Made by a program: the position numbers and the translations under genes. From assembly GCF_000737695.1 (NCBI RefSeq), contig NZ_JPRM01000036.1:101197-165196 (forward strand): a DNA stretch of 64,000 nucleotides, in the 5' to 3' direction. Source of the stretch: Flavobacterium hydatis (GTDB taxonomy: Bacteria > Bacteroidota > Bacteroidia > Flavobacteriales > Flavobacteriaceae). Under the pieces are notes generated by a model that saw nothing but the letters and a program-made list of their open reading frames with translations, was not told the origin of the DNA and did not search any database. Shown piece after piece: positions 59,350-64,000 of the stretch; positions within the stretch are counted from its first letter, which is position 1; the number at the start of each line of letters is the position of its first letter.

Positions 59350-61272
59350 ATGTCGTTTTCAAGTCTATTTCGAAAAAAAACAGTACAAGATATTTTAAGT
59401 CAAGTTGAAAAAAATAATGCCGATGGACATAATACATTGGGAAAACATTTAACAGCGCGTGACTTAACCGCTTTTGGAATCGCTGCAATCGTAGGAGCAG
59501 GTATTTTTAGTACAATAGGTAAAGCCAGTGCCGATGGAGGTCCAGCCGTTATTTTCTTGTTTCTTTTTACAGCCATTGCTTGTAGTTTTGCTGCTTTTGC
59601 TTATGCCGAATTTGCTTCGATGGTTCCTGTTTCAGGAAGTGCTTATACCTATTCATACGTTGCCTTTGGCGAGATTATAGCCTGGGTTATCGGTTGGGCA
59701 TTGATAATGGAATATTCGGTCGGGAATATAACCGTTGCCATATCGTGGAGTGATTACTTTACAGGATTACTCGCCAGCGGAGGAATACATTTGCCCCAAT
59801 GGGTTCAGATGGATTACTTAACAGCTTCTAACGGATTTAATGATGCCACAGCATTAATGCACAGTGGTAAAGCCTTCGAGAATTTAGAACCAGCCTTACA
59901 ATCAGCATATACAGCATGGACAACTTCGCCAGTATTTGGTTCATTCCATTTTGTTGCCGATCTTCCAGCTTTATTAATTATTATCTTAATTACAGCATTA
60001 ATTTACCGCGGAATGAAAGAATCTCGTAATGCGAGTAATATCATGGTAGTTGTAAAATTATGTGTAGTACTTTTAGTAATTGCAGTAGGTGTTTTTTACG
60101 TAGATACTGCAAATTGGGATCCTTTTGCACCAAACGGAGTAACAGGAGTACTTAAAGGAGTTTCAGCAGTATTCTTTGCCTATATAGGTTTTGATGCAAT
60201 CTCTACAACTGCCGAAGAATGTAAAGATCCACAACGAGATTTACCACGAGGTATGATGTGGGCAATTATAATTTGTACCATTTTATATATCGCAATAGCA
60301 TTAGTACTTACCGGAATGGTAAGTTATAACCAACTTAATGTAGGAGATCCACTTGCTTTTGTATTCGAGAAATTAGATTTAAAATGGATGTCGGGAATTA
60401 TTGCAGTAAGTGCAGTCGTAGCAATGGCTAGCGTTTTATTAGTTTTCCAGATGGGGCAACCACGTATCTGGATGAGTATGAGCCGTGACGGATTATTGCC
60501 AAAACGTTTCTCAAAAGTACACCCTAAATTTAAAACACCATCTTACGCCACTATCGTAACAGGATTTGTAGTAGCAGTTCCAGCTTTATTTTTAAATCTT
60601 ACAATGGTTACCGATTTATGTAGTATCGGGACATTGTTTGCCTTTGTATTAGTTTGTGCAGGAGTTTTGGTATTACAAAACAAACCAAATATTCCAAGAG
60701 GGAAGTTTAAAACACCATATATAAACTCCAAATATATAATGCCCCTTTTGTTGATAATCGGATTAGTATTTTCTTTTGGATACAACAAAAAAGCAACAAT
60801 GAGCTTTATTAACAATGAAACTCAGATTAATGAATCGGCAGATATTATTACCTCATTAGATAAAAGCCATACTAAAAAAGTATATGATTATTTAGTAACA
60901 ATTGATGCTAAAAATGCTACAACCGAAAAACCAGATTTAGAGCGAATATTAAATCAGTATCAAAAAGACGAAGCCAAGTACGCAAGTGTAATTGCAGGTT
61001 TACCAGTAGCAGATTCTATAAAATATGAGAGTGGTTTCGCTTTATTCAAACATAAAATCCCAATGTGGATTTTCTTAATTGTTTTGGTTGGATTAACTGT
61101 TTGGGCTTTCAGACAAAACCTATCTTTAATACCATTATTAGGATTAATTTGTTGCTTATACATGATGGCCGAATTAAGTGTTTGGAACTGGATTTATTTT
61201 ACAGTTTGGTTACTTATAGGACTTTGTATTTATTTTGGCTTTAGCCGAAAAAACAGCAAGCTTAATTTGTAG
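59350..61272 (+). CDS. APC-superfamily cationic amino-acid transporter (CAT-like permease)
   Basis: A 640-residue integral membrane protein with 12 or more membrane segments. The first carries the APC motif GIAAIVGAGIFSTIG, which forms the substrate site. CAT-family features are GPAVIFLFLFTAIACSF, FFAYIGFDAISTTAEECKDPQRDLP and the late MGQPRIWMSMSRDGLLP. An inserted hydrophilic loop of about 90 residues (about 490-570) sits between the last segments. It is likely a proton-linked amino-acid importer of the inner membrane. A strong terminator follows. Confidence 0.9.
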   Translation: MSFSSLFRKKTVQDILSQVEKNNADGHNTLGKHLTARDLTAFGIAAIVGAGIFSTIGKASADGGPAVIFLFLFTAIACSFAAFAYAEFASMVPVSGSAYTYSYVAFGEIIAWVIGWALIMEYSVGNITVAISWSDYFTGLLASGGIHLPQWVQMDYLTASNGFNDATALMHSGKAFENLEPALQSAYTAWTTSPVFGSFHFVADLPALLIIILITALIYRGMKESRNASNIMVVVKLCVVLLVIAVGVFYVDTANWDPFAPNGVTGVLKGVSAVFFAYIGFDAISTTAEECKDPQRDLPRGMMWAIIICTILYIAIALVLTGMVSYNQLNVGDPLAFVFEKLDLKWMSGIIAVSAVVAMASVLLVFQMGQPRIWMSMSRDGLLPKRFSKVHPKFKTPSYATIVTGFVVAVPALFLNLTMVTDLCSIGTLFAFVLVCAGVLVLQNKPNIPRGKFKTPYINSKYIMPLLLIIGLVFSFGYNKKATMSFINNETQINESADIITSLDKSHTKKVYDYLVTIDAKNATTEKPDLERILNQYQKDEAKYASVIAGLPVADSIKYESGFALFKHKIPMWIFLIVLVGLTVWAFRQNLSLIPLLGLICCLYMMAELSVWNWIYFTVWLLIGLCIYFGFSRKNSKLNL

Positions 61273-61344
61273 AGAAGTTATAAGACACAGTTTTAGACTT
61301 ATTAAAAGATGAAAACAAACTGAATTTAAAATCTAATTAATATA

Positions 61345-61386
61345 AAAAATCCGTTCTGAAATCTATTCAGAACGGATTTTTGTTTT
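61345..61386 (+). terminator. intrinsic terminator after the permease gene
   Basis: A perfect 16-bp stem (AAAAATCCGTTCTGAA with its complement at 61366-61381) with a 5-base loop, followed by TGTTTTT. Confidence 0.92.
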
Positions 61387-61458
61387 TACTTCCAGTTCCA
61401 GTCTCAGTTCCAGTTTCCCAGTTTCAGTAAAAAGTAGCAAGATTTCAAAATCTAAGAA

Positions 61459-61492
61459 GTCTAGTATCTAAGGCAGTCTAGTATCTAAGGCA
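61459..61492. repeat. two tandem 17-bp repeats
   Basis: GTCTAGTATCTAAGGCA occurs twice in tandem, flanked by further related TCTAAGAAGTCTA copies (61451 and 61502 regions). It is typical intergenic low-complexity repeat sequence of Flavobacterium-like genomes. Confidence 0.75.
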
Positions 61493-61524
61493 GTCTAAAA
61501 ATCTAAGAAGTCTAATTGTTTAGC

Positions 61525-61555
61525 AAAAAAAATCCGCTTAGAGAATAAGCGGATT
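61525..61555 (-). terminator. intrinsic terminator of the PLP-enzyme gene
   Basis: AATCCGCTTA-N5-TAAGCGGATT preceded on the + strand by an A-run (61525-61532), which becomes the T-run on the minus strand. Confidence 0.85.
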
Positions 61556-61587
61556 CAAACAAATAATTAAAAATTAAGCAAATTTAT

Positions 61588-62811
61588 TTATAAAGAAATG
61601 TTTTGTGTTTGTAAAACCCCAAGCTCCTCCATACAGGCTTTCATCATTTGGTAAGTTCTTTCGATGTCGTTATCCAATCCAATCGAGAATCGAATTAAAC
61701 CATCTGTTAAACCCATTGTGACTTGCTCCTCTAGCGGAATTTCACTAGAAGTTGAGGTTCCTGGAGCGCTAAATAAAGTTTTGTAAAAACCTAAACTTAC
61801 CGCCAAATATCCTAGATTTCGTTGCTGCATCAATTCCATTAATTCATTGGCTTTGGCCAGAGAACCAACATCTATTGTAAGCATACCACCAAAACCATAT
61901 TCAGGATTAATCATTGTTTTGTATAACTCATGGCTAGGATGACTTCTTAAACCAGGGTAAACTGTTTTAAGACCGTCTTGTTCAAATTTATCGGCTAGAA
62001 CATGAGCATTATGACTGTGTTGTTTGATACGAATGTGCAAAGTTCTCAGGTTTTTCATCACACTAGCCGAACGTAAACTATCCATCGTAGGGCCTAAAAG
62101 CATACTAGCACCACTATTCACATTTTTTAAGCTGTTAATAAACTCTTTAGAGGCACAAGTTACCCCACCAACAGTATCACTACTACCATTTATGTATTTT
62201 GTTAAACTATGAATCACAATATCAGCACCTAGTTTAGCAGGCGAAACCGATAAAGGCGAAAACGTATTATCGACAACTAATTTTAAGTTATGTTTTTTTG
62301 CAAGGCGAGACAAACCTCTAATATCTGCAACTTCCAGTAAAGGATTACTTACCGTTTCGCAGTAAATAACTTTAGTTTCAGGAGTAATTGCAGCCTCTAC
62401 AACATCTAATTTTGTTATATCAACAAAAGTAGTTTTTACACCAAATCTCGGAATCAGATTTTTTAAGAAAGCATACGTTCCACCATATATAGTACGACTC
62501 GATACAATATGATCGCCCGCGCTGCACAATTGCATTAACGTAGGTGTAATTGCACCCATTCCCGAAGCCGAAACATTTGCTGTTTCTGTACCCTCCATTG
62601 CTGCAAGAGCTTGGTCTAAGTATAAATTACTAGGCGACGAATGTCGAGAATACAAATAGCAACCCTCCATATTTCCTTCAAAAGTATCAGACATCGTTTT
62701 TGCCGAAAGAAAAGTATAGGTAGAAGAATCCGAAATAGATGGGTTTACACCTCCAAATTCACCAAAATATTGTAAATCCTGAATGCAGTTTGCTGGGCTG
62801 AAATTTTCCAT
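61588..62811 (-). CDS. Cys/Met-metabolism PLP-dependent enzyme (methionine gamma-lyase/cystathionine gamma-synthase type)
   Basis: A 407-residue fold-type I PLP enzyme. It has LYSRHSSPSN-type N-terminal motif (Tyr/Arg bind the phosphate), VSASGMGAITPTLM, and the PLP lysine in HSLTKYINGSSD. The VDNTFSPLSVSP segment carries the conserved Asp. The motifs suit methionine gamma-lyase or O-acetylhomoserine/cystathionine enzymes, which cannot be told apart here. It is divergent from an Lrp/AsnC regulator, 475 bp away, which probably controls it. Confidence 0.85.
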   Translation of the reverse strand: MENFSPANCIQDLQYFGEFGGVNPSISDSSTYTFLSAKTMSDTFEGNMEGCYLYSRHSSPSNLYLDQALAAMEGTETANVSASGMGAITPTLMQLCSAGDHIVSSRTIYGGTYAFLKNLIPRFGVKTTFVDITKLDVVEAAITPETKVIYCETVSNPLLEVADIRGLSRLAKKHNLKLVVDNTFSPLSVSPAKLGADIVIHSLTKYINGSSDTVGGVTCASKEFINSLKNVNSGASMLLGPTMDSLRSASVMKNLRTLHIRIKQHSHNAHVLADKFEQDGLKTVYPGLRSHPSHELYKTMINPEYGFGGMLTIDVGSLAKANELMELMQQRNLGYLAVSLGFYKTLFSAPGTSTSSEIPLEEQVTMGLTDGLIRFSIGLDNDIERTYQMMKACMEELGVLQTQNISL

Positions 62812-63015
62812 AGGTTTTTGTTTTAAGTTTTAAATAATAGATTTAGGGAATTGAAATAATAAAAACTTGTGAGCAGTTTTTCTTTGTGATTGATAATCAG
62901 TATGTTTTGTGTAGGTTTAAACATATATAAAGATACATTTAATCTAGTTAAAATTATGTAATTAATTAAAAATCAATAAATTAAAAAAAAACTTTAGTTT
63001 TTACCAGTATTTAAG

Positions 63016-63106
63016 AAGCTATTCCCGCTATCCGCTATATCTTTTTCTTGAAACCCTTCCTCCGTCAGGATATCAAGAAAAAGGATGCCGCTACTATCGG
63101 GGCTAT
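63016..63106 (-). repeat. dispersed palindromic repeat, copy B
   Basis: Read on the minus strand it begins TAGCCCCGATAGTAGCGGCA, then TCCTTTT, an inner stem TCTTGATATC...TTTCAAGA, then AAAAGATATAGCGGATAGC and a GGGAATAGCTT end. The outer arms match copy A at 27577-27663 with few differences, but the inner stem is different. Confidence 0.8.
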
Positions 63107-63227
63107 TAAACCCGAGTACACCATAAATCTTATCCAAAATAAAAGTTTGTCAGAATAATAATCAATAGTATGTTCTGTATTTAGATTATTAAACTGTGAA
63201 TATGTAATTAATTAGATTTATTGTCTA

Positions 63228-63235
63228 AATTTGAT
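63228..63235 (+). promoter_or_regulatory. -7 box (TAAATTTG) of the Lrp/AsnC gene
   Basis: It matches TAnnTTTG 51 bases before the ATG. No clear TTG -33 box lies at the right distance. Confidence 0.4.
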
Positions 63236-63286
63236 TTTAAAATAAGATCAAAATAGATTATTTTTCAGACTAAAAACTAACCAAGA

Positions 63287-63745
63287 ATGATATTAGATAC
63301 CATAGATAAAAAACTACTATTATTACTCCAAACCGATAGTAAGAAAACAACCAAAGAGTTGTCCTTAAAACTAGACCTATCCGTAACGGCAGTTTATGAG
63401 CGAATCAAGAAACTAGAACGCGAAGGAATCATTCATAAATATGTAGCATTAGTCGATAAATCCAAAATAGAAAAAGGATTTGTAGTCTTCTGTCACCTCA
63501 AACTCATACAACATACCAAAGAATTCCTAACCAAATTCGAAAACGAAGTAATCCAGCTAAAAGAAGTCCTGGAATGTCACCACGTAAGCGGAGATTACGA
63601 TTACATCCTAAAAGTACTCGTAAAAGACATGGAAGCATACCGAGAATTCCTAGTAACCAAACTCACCAACCTACAACATATAGGTAGTACACAAAGTACC
63701 TTTATGATTAGTGAAGTAAAGAATACAACAGTGATTTCGTTCTAA
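63287..63745 (+). CDS. Lrp/AsnC-family transcription regulator
   Basis: A 152-residue protein. The N-terminal helix-turn-helix (DTIDKKLLLLLQTDSKKTTKEL; LSVTAVYERIKKLEREGII) and the C-terminal RAM/AsnC_trans_reg domain (VSGDYDYILKVLVKDMEAY) are complete. Such regulators bind amino acids and often control the neighbouring divergent gene, here the PLP enzyme. The C-terminal glycine turn GDYDYI is the usual effector-pocket region. Confidence 0.93.
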   Translation: MILDTIDKKLLLLLQTDSKKTTKELSLKLDLSVTAVYERIKKLEREGIIHKYVALVDKSKIEKGFVVFCHLKLIQHTKEFLTKFENEVIQLKEVLECHHVSGDYDYILKVLVKDMEAYREFLVTKLTNLQHIGSTQSTFMISEVKNTTVISF

Positions 63746-64000
63746 GGAGCTAAGGTACTGAGATGCTGAGGTTCTAAGTTTTTTCTTGGAGGTTCAAAGG
63801 TTCAGAGCAACAAAGGTTCTAAGGTTTTCTTGAAGGCGTTAAGATTCAAAGGTTTTGCTTTGCGCCTCAGCGTCTTTGCGAGAAACATCACAATCTTGTC
63901 AGGTTGAGCGGAGTCGAAACCCCGTCAAAAAGGACACGCCCATGGTAGATGCATTGTCGACACGCACTGTAGAGGCGCACCGCAGTGCGTCTCCGCAATA
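63746..64000. other. intergenic repeats at window end
   Basis: Contains short GGTTCTAAGG/GGTTCAAAGG-type repeats (63766-63860), a segment with GCGCCTCAGCGTCTTTGCGAG, and a hairpin formed by CACTG...CAGTG within GACACGCACTGTAGAGGCGC (63958 onwards). No gene was seen. Confidence 0.5.

Larger units (their letters stand above)
62812..63286. other. intergenic region between PLP enzyme and Lrp regulator
   Basis: 475 bp. It holds the inverted copy of the dispersed palindromic repeat (63016-63106) and a promoter for the regulator (63228-63235). The side towards the PLP-enzyme gene is AT-rich, with no clear promoter match. Confidence 0.55.

Noticed and set aside
61459..61492. CRISPR array
   Set aside because: Only two adjacent 17-base units without spacers and no cas genes; plain tandem repeat.

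Overview
The window looks like a chromosome segment of a Flavobacterium-like member of the Bacteroidota. The evidence is a strongly AT-rich sequence, promoters of the TAnnTTTG (-7) type, scarce Shine-Dalgarno sites, a secreted enzyme with a type IX secretion C-terminal domain, and dispersed hairpin repeats. No rRNA, tRNA or CRISPR array was seen.

Region 1 (1-24826, all + strand) is the 3' part of a trans-AT polyketide synthase (PKS) cluster. The end of one PKS protein (KS end-DH-KR, cut by the window edge) is followed by a 2584-residue PKS (MT-ACP-ER-KS-DH-KR-ACP-TE). Neither carries an AT. Loading is supplied in trans by a fused AT-ER (PfaD-type) protein. A second AT-like protein lacks the malonate-binding Arg and is more likely an acyl hydrolase. 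A complete beta-branching cassette is present: donor ACP, KS with Cys replaced by Ser, HMG-CoA-synthase homologue, ECH1 and ECH2. Tailoring candidates are a Rieske-cytochrome P450 fusion, two paralogous FAD oxidoreductases and a small ABM-like protein. A Sfp-type phosphopantetheinyl transferase and a PksB/BaeB-like metallo-beta-lactamase-fold hydrolase close the cluster.

Region 2 (24861-27663) holds a secreted GH144-like glycoside hydrolase, two small orphan proteins (one DUF6896-like) and a dispersed palindromic repeat.

Region 3 (about 27.7-57.9 kb) is a Mu-like transposable element. A leftward early operon (Cro-like, small proteins, RecE/exonuclease-VIII-like nuclease, DnaQ-like exonuclease, replication-initiator-like protein) and a rightward operon (Ner-like, MuA, MuB, second ATPase) diverge from a CI/LexA-type repressor. 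Both are driven by near-identical promoter/operators in inverted orientation. The late region encodes an amidase, a u-spanin-like lipoprotein, tail sheath, tube, a frameshifted tail chaperone, tape measure, baseplate, a collar-type fibre, and four tandem paralogous fibre-like genes. No terminase, portal, protease or capsid gene is visible. The element therefore looks like a headless contractile tail (R-type tailocin-like) carried on a transposable backbone. Its exact ends could not be fixed.

Region 4 (58188-64000) returns to host genes: a YARHG-domain lipo/secreted protein, an APC-family amino-acid permease, a PLP-dependent Cys/Met-metabolism enzyme and a divergent Lrp/AsnC regulator, separated by terminators and repeats.
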